Shown here: piece by piece, positions 1-13,781 of the stretch
How positions within the stretch are numbered: position 1 is the stretch's first letter
Layout: every line of letters begins with the position of its first letter
Assembly: GCF_001653235.2 (NCBI RefSeq)
Contig: NC_035793.1
Span: 3,720,001 to 3,784,000, forward strand
Direction of reading: 5' to 3'
DNA length: 64,000 nucleotides
From: Pochonia chlamydosporia 170
Taxonomy: Eukaryota > Ascomycota > Sordariomycetes > Hypocreales > Clavicipitaceae
Position numbers and translations under genes: made by a program
The notes under the pieces: generated by a model
Database searches by the model: none
Told to the model about the DNA's origin: nothing
What the model saw: the letters and a program-made list of their open reading frames with translations, nothing else

Positions 1-1612
1 ATCCAGACAATGACGGCGGTGTGAGCAGTTATTGGATAAGTTTTGTCAGGTGGTGATTTGAAGGTATGTTGTGGGACATGGCAAATAAATTCGCCACTGC
101 ATTCTGAATGTCGAAGTTCAAATGTTGCTCTTGGCCAATAGGAGCGCTGGGGGTTTTCGAGAACAGCCCCGCTATTTGCTTGCATGCTCAGAAATGAATG
201 GCCCTGCAAATTGCTGCAGACTTGATGCTCCTTTCGGTTAAATATATGCAGGTGGAAGGCTTCACGCCCCGCCGCATCGCCCCGTTCCGCGGAGGCTTGG
301 CCTGGCACATTTTGGCGAGGGAAAACAGTTGGGGCCTTGTGAGAAGAGCGTTGAGGTGTCGTCAAGTCAAGTGTTTGCGGTGTATTTCATCCATGAGCCT
401 GGCACAGCATGTTGGGCGGCTAGACATGTTATGGCCGTTCTTGGCTCAGCCAACCAGACTGCAAAGAGCGTTCAATCAACCGTGCCTTCCTGTTGACACC
501 AGTTTGAACCTTTTGTTCGCTAAGGAAGGCACGATGGTCATGGTCCTTGCTCAGCCCTACCAGGCAATCAAAGAAATTTAATGTATGTCTGGTATGCATG
601 TGTGTATGTTGTCGATTACCTAGGTATGGAGCACTCAACCTTGCATTGAATGCAGCTGCGGGATCCATTTGCCCAAACCGTCAAAGTTAACGACTGGCCT
701 CAACTCAGTCCATCATCAGAATCATCATCATGCATTCGATGTCATCCTCCGCCTTCCCCCCTGGTGTCCCGCCCTGCGCCTCACGGCCATGCGGACAACC
801 TTTCCGCCTGGGCTCAGCCCTGTGTTTCCTGAAGGCCTCTGCTCCTTTCATTTTGCGAAATCATTCACCGGTATTCTCAGCGCACCAATCATGGCCTCAA
901 ACAATGTTTCCAGGCATTGTCTGGTCGCATTCTTCCCCCCCTTTTTGCCAATCCATCCATTCTCATTCTTCTCAGCTCTCGCAAAGACTGCTCCAATCAC
1001 TGATGCAATGATGCACCAGAGCATCTTCACATTTTGATAAGGCTGTGTCCACGATCTGCAGCCACTTCACTAGCTCAGCATTTCGGTGGTTCTGCCCCCA
1101 ACGAGGCGCGGTGCGCGTGGTGCAAGTTTGGAGATGCTGACAGGGAGTCAGAGGCACCAAGACAAACCAAGTCAAGCAAGAAGTCAAGCAAGACAGGGCC
1201 ACCACGAGTTTTGGCACTACTGTCACCACTGGAGCTCTGGTTGGTGAGTGAGGCTGTCCTGCATGTCGCTCGATGATCCTCCGCTCCGCTTTTGAGCCGC
1301 TTTGCTGACATTTCAAGCTCTACCTCGATACAGAGCAAAAGCTGTGACGTTTGTCAGCTTCAAACTCTTCTCTCTTCTTCCAACTTGGACCTTGTTGACC
1401 CAAACATCTGAACGCGTAGCTTGCCTCTTATCACTTTGGCTGGCGACCTGGTTTCGCCTCCTGTGCTTGTCACGCATGCATCGTCTGCCCAGGACTGCCA
1501 CGGCCTGATGTGCCGTCATCAGCCTCACCTGCTCCTGCTTGGCAAGGTTTGAGATAAGACGGTTGGCCGTCGCTTTCGCCTGAAACAAATAACAGGCTCC
1601 GCATCTATCGAC
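1..1612. other. Upstream region without a recognised gene
   Basis: No reading frame here shows a recognisable domain or credible exon structure. The last ~300 bases before position 1613 contain CT-rich stretches (around 1350-1400), typical of a fungal promoter and 5' leader, so this part probably drives the phospholipase gene that follows. Nothing else is supported. Confidence 0.5.
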
Positions 1613-4220
1613 ATGTCCTTTCTGTGTGGATTTCCAACGGTAAGTCTCAATCGAGATTGCTCAAATAGTGTCAATTGTCCCTCAGAAGCAATCCCGGAGT
1701 CAGAAGTTCGCACATGCTGATGTACCCCATTTTCCAGCGTCGTCGTTTCTTGAGCCGCAAGCGCAATGAAGTCGATTGTCCCCAACGAACTCGAACGTTC
1801 TCTATTTTCGGTAGCTCAAATAAGAATGCTCGTCAGGCACTGCGAAGCATGGTCGGGGTCACGACCATGATCCCGCCCGATAAATCATCACCAGTATCAC
1901 CAAGCGGCCCGACGGAAAGCAAGTATATTGGCAATCGCTTTCACGATATTATTGACGAGCTATACGATCAACTGAAAGGCTCGGATAAACTGTTGTCAAA
2001 AGCCAAACTGTACAAGTTCCTCAAAGAAGTTCAATGCGAATCGGTTGTTCAAGAACTTGACAAGGACGAGTATGCTGCTGGCGAATTCCGACTTGCGTGG
2101 TTGCAAATTTACGGCGCGAGTGCCATTGCGCCACATCCAGAGACAGACTTATCCAAACCACTTACAAATTATTTCATCAACAGTAGCCATAATACCTACT
2201 TGGACGGTAATCAACTGTCATCTACAAGCACCCCGGAAGCGTACAGAAATGTATACTATACTTGGCCCCCATTCCATATTGCAATACCCATTCATGTGCT
2301 AACGAGCATGTTTCAGGTCCTTTTGAGAGGCTGCCGTTGCATTGAAATTGACGTCTGGAACGGAGAGCCTGTCTCAAGCCGAGAGAGATCAAAGTCTCCT
2401 CATGGACGGCACAGCAGAGGCCCGTCGAGGACCTCGCAGACCAATGTAGCCATCATTTCTACACTGGAGAATGTCGACCAAAAAGTTAAAGCGGCAGCAC
2501 AATTCCTTGGAGACAAGACTTCCCTTCACTCGCGAACACCCAGCGCCCACAGCCGTACCATGGTGGAGGAAGATGTGTCGCCAAGAACAAGTGTCCTGCA
2601 GTTGCCAGATTCAAAACAATCGAACGACAAGCTGGACGTCTCTCAGGCAAATGGCCCCAGGTCTCCCCGACAGCCTCAACAACTACCACCGCCCCGAGAA
2701 CCCAGGCAGCACAGCCCACCAAGGGGTGAGCCAATTGTAACGCATGGGCATACACTGACGGTCCCTTGCGGATTTCGAGAAGTATGCAAGGCGATCAAGG
2801 AATCAGCATTCGAAAATAACGACTTGCCCATCATTATTAGTTTGGAAGTGCACGCTGATCACGAACAACAGGATGTTATGGTGAGGATAATGAAGGAGGA
2901 ATGGCAAGATCTGCTTGTGACCGGACCTCACGAAGATTTTGATCCCAAGTTTAGGCTACCAAAGCTGAAGGACCTGCAACGGAAGATCTTGGTAAAGGTC
3001 AAGAAGGCTGCGGTCACCATGGAACCAATAAGTCCACAGAATACATTGGACAGTACTGCACAAGTCGGGTCTCAACCCGATTCTCAAATCACATCGCAAA
3101 CTACTAGGGAGAGTATTACGCAACTCACATCCCAAAGCACTTATGAAAGCGCCCCGGACCTTCCCACCACAGCCATCGGCGACTCAGATACCTCATCAGA
3201 AAATGATGGTTCTCAACCCGTCCAAGTGAAGCCTCCCACGAAGTCTTCCTCTGCTCCACTTCCGGCGCAAGACAGGGCCAGTACTGGCCGCATTTGCCAA
3301 AGCCTTGGTGATTTAGCAGTATATACACGAAGCGAACACTTCAAGGCTTTCGAGACAAAGGAAGCAAAGCGGCCGGCTCACATCTTCTCTATCAGTGAGA
3401 AGCGTATCCTAGAGCTATATCAACGACATCAGCGAGACGTGTTCCTACACAATAAGAATTACTTCATGAGAGCATATCCCGATAAGATGCGATGGGACAG
3501 CTCGAACCTTGATCCCAGCCTCTTTTGGAGACGTGGAGTACAAATGGCTGCAATGAACTGGCAAAATACAGATACTGGTATGATGATCAACGAAGGCATG
3601 TTCGCCGGCGGCAGCGGATGGGTTCTCAAGCCTCCTGGGTACCAAAGCAGCGATAAGTCGTCAGAATCCCACGGAGAGGCAACGCCTGGACTTACGCTGG
3701 ATCTCATCATAACGATATTCGCCGGACAAAACATACCCACTGAAAGTGACGATTCTAGGGATCTTCCAAGAAGCGGAAGCACCATTTTCCCCTATGTAAA
3801 AGTCACACTTCATGTAGAAAAGTCCGAACAAGCAACGGGAAAGGATGTTTCCGAAAGCAACTACAGGAAGAGAACAGGCGCAGGCAAGACGAATAGCCCA
3901 AAATTTCCCGACTCTAAGAGGCAGCTCAAGTTCACTGGCATAACTCAAGTTGTCCCTGAGCTAAGCTTCGTCAGGTACGCCTTTGTCTCTTTGTCTCTCC
4001 ACCATCATATTCGTCTCATGGAAACCGAATGCTGACATGTACTAGATTCCGAATAGGCGACGATTCCCGCCTGAACACATCGATACTAGCGTGGGCATGT
4101 ATTCGTCTCGATCGTCTTCGTCCAGGATATCGCTTTATTCCGCTGTTGGACATGGAAGGCATTCCTATCCCTCGCGGCGAGCTATATGTCAAAATCGAAA
4201 AATCCCTATACACAAAGTAG
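1613..4220 (+). CDS. Phosphoinositide-specific phospholipase C
   Basis: Predicted 790-aa enzyme that cleaves PIP2 to IP3 and diacylglycerol at membranes. Exons 1613-1639, 1738-2250, 2317-3974 and 4046-4220. Introns use GTAAGT, GTATAC and GTACGC donors; the second contains GCTAAC. An EF-hand-like helical region (about 50-135) precedes the X domain, whose catalytic histidines are visible in SSHNTY (His160) and HGHTL (His323). About 120 low-complexity Ser/Pro/Gln-rich residues (199-317) interrupt X after EIDVWNGEP; inserts here are usual in fungal PLCs. A Ser/Thr-rich linker leads to the Y domain (about 510-622, with DSSN and WVLKPPGY) and a C-terminal C2 domain (about 639-790). No PH domain is seen. 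The 9-codon first exon is inferred because its phase-0 junction leads straight into RRRFLSRKR; in-frame ATGs at 1714 and 1720 are alternative starts. Confidence 0.93.
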
Positions 4221-7200
4221 ATGACGGCGGATGGGCCAGCGAGAACTCCCCATCAAGCCGTCCCCCCTATCTTCTTGTCGCCGGACATTTGTAATGTAAA
4301 CCTTTGTTCCCACCAACAGTGGTTCTCAGAAACATGCAGCATAACGCAACATTTTCAATCCAGCCCTTTGAGGCCAACATATCTAGGCGTTGTTTCCTTT
4401 TTCTTCTTTTGGGTCTTGTCCCAGGGTCTCACTTGTCGGAAAATATAACCAAGGGCTGGAAAACAGTTGGACAGCCATGGAATTGTTTCGCATCGCAATG
4501 CATTGGGATGGCAAGTATGGAGTACATGGTAACGGATACAGCCAGCCACAGGCACCAACAGGGAAAGTTTATCTCGCGTGATGTGTGCAGGTGGCGCCTA
4601 CATTGTACATTCGAAGGTTTCGTCAGCTACCTCGGAGCATGTCATGAAGCATTTATCATGTTTTCTTTTGCAAATGGTTCAGCTAAGGACCCGTCAGCCT
4701 CAATGAACTAAAATTTGCACTATTTGATCGATTGTGCTGTTTATTTTCTTTTTCCACTTCCTGCATGTATCTCGCAAATGCACATCTCTGTCAGGCCTCG
4801 TCTCGGCATCTTCTACATTTGGAATAGCTTTGTCTTGTCAGATAAAATGCAGCGGCTTTCCCCTTGTCTCTCCCCGCCCCTAAAAAAAAGACTGCCGAGG
4901 GAAGGAGGGAAAAAAAGAGGGTTTTTGTTTCAGATGCAATTCACAATATTTCCGAAGTGAAAACGCGTAGTCGGGTCCAGCCAGTTCCAGCCACATTAGT
5001 GGTGTCAACCAGAGCGACAACACCCGAATTTTATCGCTGTCGTTGGGTTTGACGATATGTTTTGTCCAACGGGGGTCGTAGAACAATGTATGCGTAATAA
5101 CACGTACTATCTGCATGTGGAACAGGGCAGTACATGATCTCTAATATCAGGGTGGTTGACGCCTCTCCGTCTATCGAATGGACAAGTCTAGTGCTCCGTA
5201 CGCCTCAGTTCCAGGTCGATCCCGGCTGCCTGGTCCTGGTACCATATGTGCGCCCCCGGGGTAGCTTGTGCTACTTGCCCTACTGTTTCTCTCTTGTTTC
5301 TTGGCACGAAGTATACTGTTAGTCATTTGTTCAACTTGACGGAGTGTGGAGTGAATACATACCACGTATCGCTGCCGTATTTGGTGGAGGTGTAAGCCAA
5401 CAGGCTTGGATCTCCGTTTCCCCTGACCGAGCTTAGGATGCCATTTTTGCGCCGTCAATGGAAACCACGATGGACAAGAACAATTTGGCGATGGGAAGTG
5501 TTTCACTTCCACACTGAATCCTGGCGGCATTGCTGATTCGTAGTCTAGTCCAGCCAACAAGCCGGAACAAATGGTGAGGATTCCAACAAACTAACCAGCA
5601 GGAGACCGGCACAAACCATAACTAACTAGAGAATGTTTACATCAGGTTACAGTCCCAGGCTCGTCAGATAAGTAACCCGGTTGCTAACCCCGCCACCAGA
5701 GCGTCGAAACGCTTAATCAGAAACAACCTGACAAAGAGGCGAAGGAAAGACCGCAGTCTCCGCCTCATTTCGTCTGCTGTTAAGAACGTTCCTCAGGCCT
5801 GGTGTTTTGAGAATTCGCTGTCCCCGGTTTCGCCAAACCACTCGTAGAACAGGTTTATCAACGTTTACGAACCGCCAAAGATATTTGGAAATAGGATGTT
5901 TCTATCTAGAACGAAAAAAAAACGAAAAAGAAATGCAGAAAGAGGTATGAGAATGTGGCTGGGTAAGGGAGAGCCCGAGATACCTCATCTGTCCGTATGA
6001 TTTGGCCGCATTCTTCATGACGGATCGGTGTGAATATGTTGTGCCGCTCAGTATCTTCTGTTGCCTCAGCCGTTTGTCCTGCCACTACATGGTCCCTGAG
6101 ATGACAAGTGCTACCAAGCTAGGAAAGAGCTCCGAAGCGATACCCAAGTGTGAAAAGAAGATCGCGTTTCTGATACGTCACTGAGGGCAGTAGTCTTTCT
6201 TTGAGCTGTGTGTGTGGTAGTCAACTAATCCGTGTCCTTTCCATCTCGCCATTCATTCTTCTCCTGTGCACCACCAGTAGCTTTTTTGTGCTCATGTCAG
6301 AATGCCTGTCCGTGACCCAAACTCAAGGTCACTAATGTCTAGTCTAGCGGATAAAGAGTAGATTGAGACAAGAGGTCACAAGGGGATCAGGGGATCTAGC
6401 TCCACCATAGATCGATTACATGCTGGACTCGCCCTTTGAATAGGATCAATTTCTGCGACCATGTCTGAAAAAACCACGAACCGGTGAAGGAAAGTATAGA
6501 CAGCGAGCCCCTCTGCGACGACGTTTGAGAACGGTGAAAAACGGTGTTGCTCTAGTCTTGGTGCCTTACACATGCGGCCAGTTATGCTGTCGTACCGACC
6601 AGGTTGCTGTTATCTCCCTGATTACTATTCGCATGCGTTGAGACAAGAAAGCAAACAACAACAAAAAGGCATACATCATTTTGCCTCACAGGCGAGGCGG
6701 TATTGTTCTTGCTAACCCAACGGCAGTTTCAATGTTGTCGAGGTGGAAAGTGGTCGGCACATGATCCATGGAAAATCTCATGCAGCCAGGCATAACGCTG
6801 AAGTCCTCGGTTGGCTGACGGCCAAGTTGACAAATACTTGCCATGACTTGACGTCTCTTGGAATGCTGGCGGGTTGCTGGTAAACTTAGGGTCCAAGCAG
6901 GGGAGATGCTGGTTGATCTAGCTTCCCAGTCTCGCTGCTGATTCGCTCCCATGCCACTGGATACTGGTGCGGATAGTCCAGGGTTACATTGTTGCTCATC
7001 TTCCTGTCATTCCGCCTGCTGGAGGTTGCCATGAAGGCGCAGATCATCCGATCTGCCAGAACGAGCAGTCCGGCCAGTGCAGTCAATTTAGCCGCGCCGG
7101 CTTGCCTAATCAAATACCTGCTGGTGTGTTCATCTACCTCAGCACGATGTCCGAGATAGCATTGGAGCTGGTCCATGCCATCCAACTCGAGGTAGAGAAT

Positions 7201-10200
7201 ATCCTACCAGGGAAGAATTTTGCACTCCAAAGACCTGATACAGCACCTAGGGATCAGTGGTACAGCTTGTCAGAACGAAACGTCGTATCTTCGAGTTGAC
7301 AAAAACCATTTCGTCAACGGCTTTGTGGCTACCGTCCATCTGCAAGTGACTGGGCAGCCGCTTCTGCCTCCACTTTGAGTATTCGGTAGTCGTTACCAGA
7401 GGCGGCAATTAGCCTGCACATTGACTTGTGGGCGGCAATTAGTTGACAGAATTGTGAGACGAGCACTTGAGGAGCTGAGACATGCCAGTGCTGCACCTTC
7501 TGCCAAGCACTTTGATACGCCAGCTTTCAGGTGAAGTGAATGAAGCCATTCAACCCTGTCGTGGGTAAACCCACAACTAAGCCCTCGGAGATATTCACTT
7601 CTCTCAGTCTTAGGGTCTGTAATAAGCGACAGCTTGGTCACAACACATTGCATTGCCAACCGTTGTTAGTGTTGTCCCCTGGTGTGGTCTGGTACCTCCG
7701 TTGTGTGCAAGGTTCTTAGCGCCGCTGCCAGATAGTGGGCCAGAAGTCTGTGAATCTGACATATCATCTCGCAACATCGGACTTGGCTCCTGGCAGCCAT
7801 TTGTCGCTTTGGGGAACGGCGGTTCCGCAGTGGTGGTTCCCCAGCATGAGCACTCACCCATGTGAGCTGTCTGTTTTGGCACTAAGATTGCGACTCCTTG
7901 GTGATCGTGGAAAATCTGTCTTTGGATCTCAACTGCTTTGTAGGATTGAGTCCGAAGGCCAAGTTTACTAGCCGCCTTGGACGCAATCGCATCAAGTTCC
8001 CGAATTGAGCATCTAGCCATCCAAGCAATACGGAATGCCGTCAAAGCCGACGTGAAGTAGGCTGCACCGAACGTTTTGGCGCCCCCACACAAACAATGAC
8101 ATGACCTGTCTGTGTTTGTGAGAGTTGATCGGGGATGTCTGAAAAACTGATATACGACGGAGGCAGTTCCCACAATACAAGCCAAGCTTGGCTATTACAC
8201 GAGCGAGACGGAAAGAAGTCGGTACACCTCGCTCACGTTGAGTAATCAACCACATAGTTTGTATGGTGTCAAATCGACGACGCACGATTTGAGAAATGCA
8301 CGACGGACATTCCAACAAGGATGCGGGCCACAGAAGCAAGGCTCGCCGTTGTGGCTATAGTCGGTCTGTCAGGAGATCTGAGGCCGTTAGTGTGAGTTCT
8401 GGTTTCAAGCTGGATTTGGCCGAAGACTTTCGGCTTTCCTCGCACAGCTTCCCTAAGCCACAGAGGTTTTGGAGGCTGAAAACGCGCTTACTGAACCACG
8501 CAATATTCCAGCTCCATCCAGAAGTTGGGATGATTAACCACACCGCTGTGATGAAAACTGATTGCTATCATCGCATTCGTCCGTAAACGATACTGACATG
8601 GCAAATCAATCCACCAATTATGTCTTGTGGACACTCCTACACACTACTCCGTAAGTGACTGGGAAACTAGGACCGTATCCACCGACCAAGAGTGAAATGC
8701 GTCTGAGACGGTCTCGTGGCATGTGTACTCCGTACGTACGGAGTATTCGCAACCACATCCATTGCTGGGGACATCGGAGGCTTACCACTCTGCTGGGTGC
8801 AAGACAGAGCGACAGACGCTGTCGGACGGTAGAGGGCAAAGGACGCCAACAACGCCTCGATCTTACTAAAGATGCAGGACCACATGCGATCGTAAACTCT
8901 GTAATACCATCGCTGATCCAGAGCAAACGCCACCCTCTGCAGAAGATAGGGGCCAAAAGCCTGTGCAAAATCACAGAGTCCTCAGTAGCGGCCGATAGGC
9001 TTGGTATCGTTTTTGACAGGTAAAATTGTACGATCTCAGTCGTTTTGTGTATTTGTCAACGGCTGAAAACAAGACTTTACGTTCTTTGGTGCACGGTCAT
9101 CATGATGTGCTCTGGATGCATGGCTCCAGGAGTCTGTCCGATGCTGTGATAATCATCGGCGGTTGAACGTGTCTATGTATGAGCTCCGTGCTCTGCTGAC
9201 CGGTCAAGTCGCCGCTGATTTGTTCCACCTTTCATTTCGATAACGCCCAAAATAGCCTAAGCCGCTGCGTTGCCTTGCACGTACCTCGCCTGGTCTTTCA
9301 AAGATGTGTGCGCCGAGAGGTCGCAGCTCCCAATCCACTTGATGAGTGTCAAACTCGAATGTGCCACGCTCAACGTGTCCAGAGCCACTAGCAAAAAATC
9401 CACTGAGTACAAGCGCTGTGGATAGCCATTCAGTAAAAAAGGAACCTCGGGCTAGGAATTTATTGCAAACACTGAACTGAATTTCTCAGACATTTCTGTT
9501 CAAGTCTGGTCGCCTCCTCAGGAATTAGAAGCACTTTCAGAAGTGGATTTGGCTCCAGGATACTTCTGGGGCAAGACAGGGGTCAGGATATGAACTTGCA
9601 TGTGGCGCCAAAAGCAAAGATCGCGGTACTGGGGTGGGGGATGAATGGATTGGTGGGGGGGATAAAGATGAGGGGATTCCTGTTCGTGCCAGGGTTCAGA
9701 CCATTCTTCCGATGTGATGAAAGGATGTTCATGTTTGTGACCAGAGAGGCAGTTTAGAAGTTCCATAACTGGCTAGACTCTGTCTGGACATGAAGAACAC
9801 CTAGGTTCAGCCAGCGAATAGTTTCCAGGAGGATCAACAACAGCTGTTCTCGTGCCATATGCCTTGGAAGCGTGCAGTGACCAGAGAAATTGATTTGGCA
9901 TGATCGACTCGGGAAAATGGTAAGCTTCTTGGAGAATATGGCAAGTTGGATACTCATCTCGCTAGAAAGAAGTTGTGGCGGGTGGTTTAGCATCCGCGTT
10001 GAGCCAGAATCCATGTGCTTCATGCAGTCCAAGTACCAGGCACCCAAACCAGTGTCACGAACGAGTTTGGATGGCCAGCAATGAGAAAGAGGCATTTGGT
10101 TGGAAGAATGGCTATGTTAGACCATCCCAGTAGAGATTTTTGCGACCCTGCAGGCTGGAATCTCATCTCCTGTGCGTGAAGCCTCGTCCCCAAAAAAAAA

Positions 10201-13200
10201 AAAAAAAAGACCGAATCCGCTGGTGCAAGTGTTTATGCAGGCGTAATAAGTGATGCAGGAAAGCAAGCATGTTCCAGCTGCATATACGCCAGGCGTGGGC
10301 CATTGGCCGTTCAAGTTGAGAGGCCATACTTGAAGACATCACAGTAACCCCCCGGGCGAACTTGTTCAGACTTTTGGGTATTTTGTGTCAGCATGACAAG
10401 ATTATAGACCGGGATCTGGGTCGTTCTGGTTCTTAAAACGTACCAAGGCGGAAGAGATACTTTCACTGCAGCTAGCAAATGAAAGGCCTCTTTCGTGCTA
10501 TATGATGCTAATTATCCATGATAGTGTCCAGCGCCCGGCGTCCAGCTTGGACTAATAAAGGCGCTATCAGTCTGCGTAATAAGCTCACTGACAACAAGGA
10601 TCATTACAAGTTTGACCAAAGCCGAAAGGTTTCGAACATGAACCAAGCAATGCCTTCGACGGGCTCTAGGAGTGGACAGTCGACCTTCCCAACAGTAATT
10701 CTTGTCTTGAAGACTAATCGGACTTGAAAAAGGTGCGGTGCATCGATGCGGCGACTGCCAGATGCGCCAATTGTAACGCCCATCATGCTTCGGTTATGAG
10801 AAGGAATTGGCATCATGTCGACTTGTAGCCATGCACAGAATTCCTGAGCCCTACTCCACCCGTGCAACCTGTAGAGAAACGTAGAGTAACGCAGAGTAAG
10901 TTGATCCACCGTGCGACAAGAAGTGCTTGAGGAACCTTACCTTACCCTGTCTGTGCCAGCCATTCCAGCTACCTGGTACATACCCCTGGAGGAAATTGGT
11001 GGCCATGGCGTGAGACTACCAACTGGCAAGTATTTGGACATGCACTTGGGTGTCTTCGTTTGTGTGTAACTTGTAATGCAAAGTACTCAACAAAGCGTGT
11101 GCCCAGGAATGATGCACTAGCAAAGCCAGATATTGGACTATCACGATGGTGGCCAAGGATATTTGCGAGCAAGGCTCGAACGCCAACCGAAACTGGACTG
11201 TGTTTTGGCAATGCTGACTGGATCGGGACGAGGGCCAGAGCTGAAAAGCCACACTGCTTTTAGTTTGGATTCTTCAGCGATAGGAAACAGAAGCCAACAT
11301 TGAAGGCCAGAAATGCCATTTGTGGTGGTCAGGCCCTGTCGACTCGCGGACAAGCACCTTGGGTAGCAGGGTACACGAGGTTTTGTTCGTGCTTATGCTC
11401 GCACTGGTGAGGAAACATGACATCTCATTCCGGTGCCTGGAGGAGGGATTGAGCAAATGCTCTCCCCTCGCCTTGATTAGTGGGGTTGTTGCCGAACTGA
11501 AGCGACGATCAGGGAAAGAGCGAACTGAGGAATTGCATACCCACTGGTACCTTGCTTGTCCGGACTGGTCACCCAAGATTCAAGGTTAGATTAGAGCGCT
11601 AGCTACCTGGGTACGAAGCTACAGCCTGCACATGTGACCTCAAAGCTGCTAGCGCCAGACGGGACTGCAGTCGCTGCATTACTTCATGCACTTGCCCTGA
11701 CATGACAGATTGGTTACGTCAAGGCTCAAGTCATGGCGAGGACGTTGTGAGTACATGCAATAGTCTCTGACTTCCAATGTTCTTTCCAAAGCGGTACATT
11801 GGGCAGCTCTTGCCTCAAGCTCACACAAGACAACCAGGGGGGTGTCTCTGGTGGTCTGTGTGGCCGGTGACCTGTGATCAGTTGGCAGGAGCCGGATGTC
11901 GGATGACAGGGAACTTTGGGTGGGAGAGGGAGAATTGCAATGGGATTTCGCAATCTTCTGTGTGGGAAAAAAACAAATACCATGTGTCTTTGTCTGTTAC
12001 GCAGTCCAAGACGTCACATACATCGAAGCTGCCTCACCCAGGAGTGCATGCATGAAAATTACGCATCACCCCGAACGCCAGGGCTTCGTCCCGCCCCCGG
12101 TTCGGCCGTAAATACGATGCAGCTTCAGTCCGTCATTCTCACCCAGACCAAGCAAGCAAGACAGAGGAAAAGAAGGAAACCTGGAGGAGCGACGCAGCCA
12201 AAACAAAAGAAGAACAACGACAAAGAAGAAAATATATCGTCCATTTGGTTACGGGCAGCCATCGGGACCAAAAAAGCAACTTCTCCAACAGGACGGATCC
12301 TGGTCTCCTGTGTGAGATCCTTGCCTAGTCTTGTGCCCTGTCACCAAACCAGTGGTCCGGAAAGACAGGCAGACAATTCCATGGGTTCAACCGATGCGGC
12401 TAACATTCACAGTCAAGCCATATCGAGCAGCTGAGGAACCAATGATGGCTGCTTGCACCCATCAACAGGGCACCTCACCCTGGCTCAGCCTTTGGCTGGG
12501 CTGCACGTCCTCTTGACCTGCGTCTGGCATCACCACCTCCAACCTTCTGATGATGAACGTCTTGGACGACGAACCGCCAATGGACGCCCCAAGGGTGGTG
12601 ACAGGACCGCCACTACCAAATAAGTCTCTCCCATGCACCAAGCACGGAGTAGGTTATCCGGTAGTCGGGTTCATCGTGCTGCAAAGACTGAGCACGTCCT
12701 CCTCCCCCGGCCAAGTCAGCCGAAAACACACCTCCCCCAGTCCCCAGAATACGCCCCTCCCATGTCTGTCTTCCAACAAAACGGCCCAGCTTGCTCCGCA
12801 ATGTTTCTCAAGGGCGGACAGCAAGCGCCACCAATACCACTGCTCGCCGGGTCCTGTCCACACCCCTACCGCCCAATGACCTAGCCATGACAAGAGTCTT
12901 TTCGCAAGTCTCACAACCCATTATATGACATGTCTGCTCAAGACCTCAAGACGCCTCCGCTCAGCAAGACTCCGAGACGCCTTCGGACGCCAGCCTACCG
13001 ATCACCAGTTGTCACGGTTAGTCCAAGTCCAAATTAGTCCATAGCACTGACACAGCTGTGGTCCAGTAACCAGAATGTTGGGTTCCGTCCATTCCCGCTC
13101 TAGTAGTCCAGTCCCTGTCGGGTCGACGACTTTTTTGTCTTGGAGTTATTCCCTAACACCACCCCCGTCTTGAACTTGACTAAATCAACCCTTTTTTTTC

Positions 13201-13447
13201 TCCCACAGTCACCATCATGCTTTAACACTCGCCCCAAAACCATAAATGTTGTCGGCCCCCACACCATTCCAACTATTCTCTCTTACCGGAAAGACTATCA
13301 AGCTCATTTCAAACATCCATTCTTCCAAAGCTCCCTAAACTTTTCGACCTTATCACCAAACTATTCGTCATATTGCTTCAAACTCTCACCCGAGTTTTCA
13401 CTATCACGGCATCCTCAAACTCTTTTGACCTTTCGAAATACGGCAAA
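4221..13447. other. Gene-poor interval of about 9.2 kb
   Basis: Reading frames here are short, overlap on both strands and show no recognisable domain. Seen: a run of about 18 A at 10192-10209, a perfect 20-bp palindrome at 8726-8745, and a CT-rich stretch before 13448 that looks like a promoter and leader. The minus strand at about 5560-5340 has protein-like stretches in two different frames and could be a decayed small gene. Non-coding transcripts cannot be excluded. Confidence 0.5.
8726..8745. repeat. Perfect 20-bp palindrome (TACTCCGTAC/GTACGGAGTA)
   Basis: The two 10-base halves are exact reverse complements with no spacer. Single or near copies of the half-site TACTCCGTAC occur in other intergenic parts of the window (for example 54531-54540 and, inverted, 30955-30964). 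Function unknown; it could be a dimer binding site or a remnant of a small mobile sequence. Confidence 0.85.
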
Positions 13448-13781
13448 ATGGTCCCTACTGCTCCTCGTCGCGGCCCAAAACCTACTCCTTCAATGGCTTC
13501 ACCGATCTGGGATGCTCCGGGGGTGCCAGCACCTACACCAGAGCCCATCGATATTGACGGTATAATTAATTACGGGCCCAAGGTTTGTAGTGCAACGCAA
13601 CTCTGTTTATTGCAGAAAACTATAGGAAAGCAAACCGGCAGAGGCAGTATGGCTAACGACATCAAAAACACAATAGATTCCTGGTACCAGATGCCCAACC
13701 TGTGCCCTTGATGGTAAGGAAGTGTGGGTTATTCCTGGCAGATGCTGTGGATATTGTGGCACGCCGTGTGACAGTCATTGA
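13448..13781 (+). CDS. Small Cys-rich (zinc-ribbon-like) hypothetical protein
   Basis: Predicted 78 aa. Exon 1 (13448-13582, 45 codons) encodes a Pro-rich, basic N-terminus. An intron (13583-13676) with GTTTGT donor, GCTAAC branch site and ATAG acceptor leads to exon 2, whose 33 residues contain CPTC and then CCGYCGTPC, a spacing suggestive of a zinc ribbon. I do not recognise a named family. A CT-rich leader upstream fits a real promoter. Oddities: a strong GTGAGT donor directly follows the TGA at 13779-13781, with CACTAAC and a TAG acceptor at about 13834, so an intron may lie in the 3' UTR. Also, the next frame over stays open across that second intron for about 74 codons. The gene model is therefore tentative. 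Confidence 0.45.

Noticed and set aside
7610..8185. 191-codon minus-strand frame
   Set aside because: No recognisable domain, no neighbouring exons, and overlapping frames of similar quality on the other strand.
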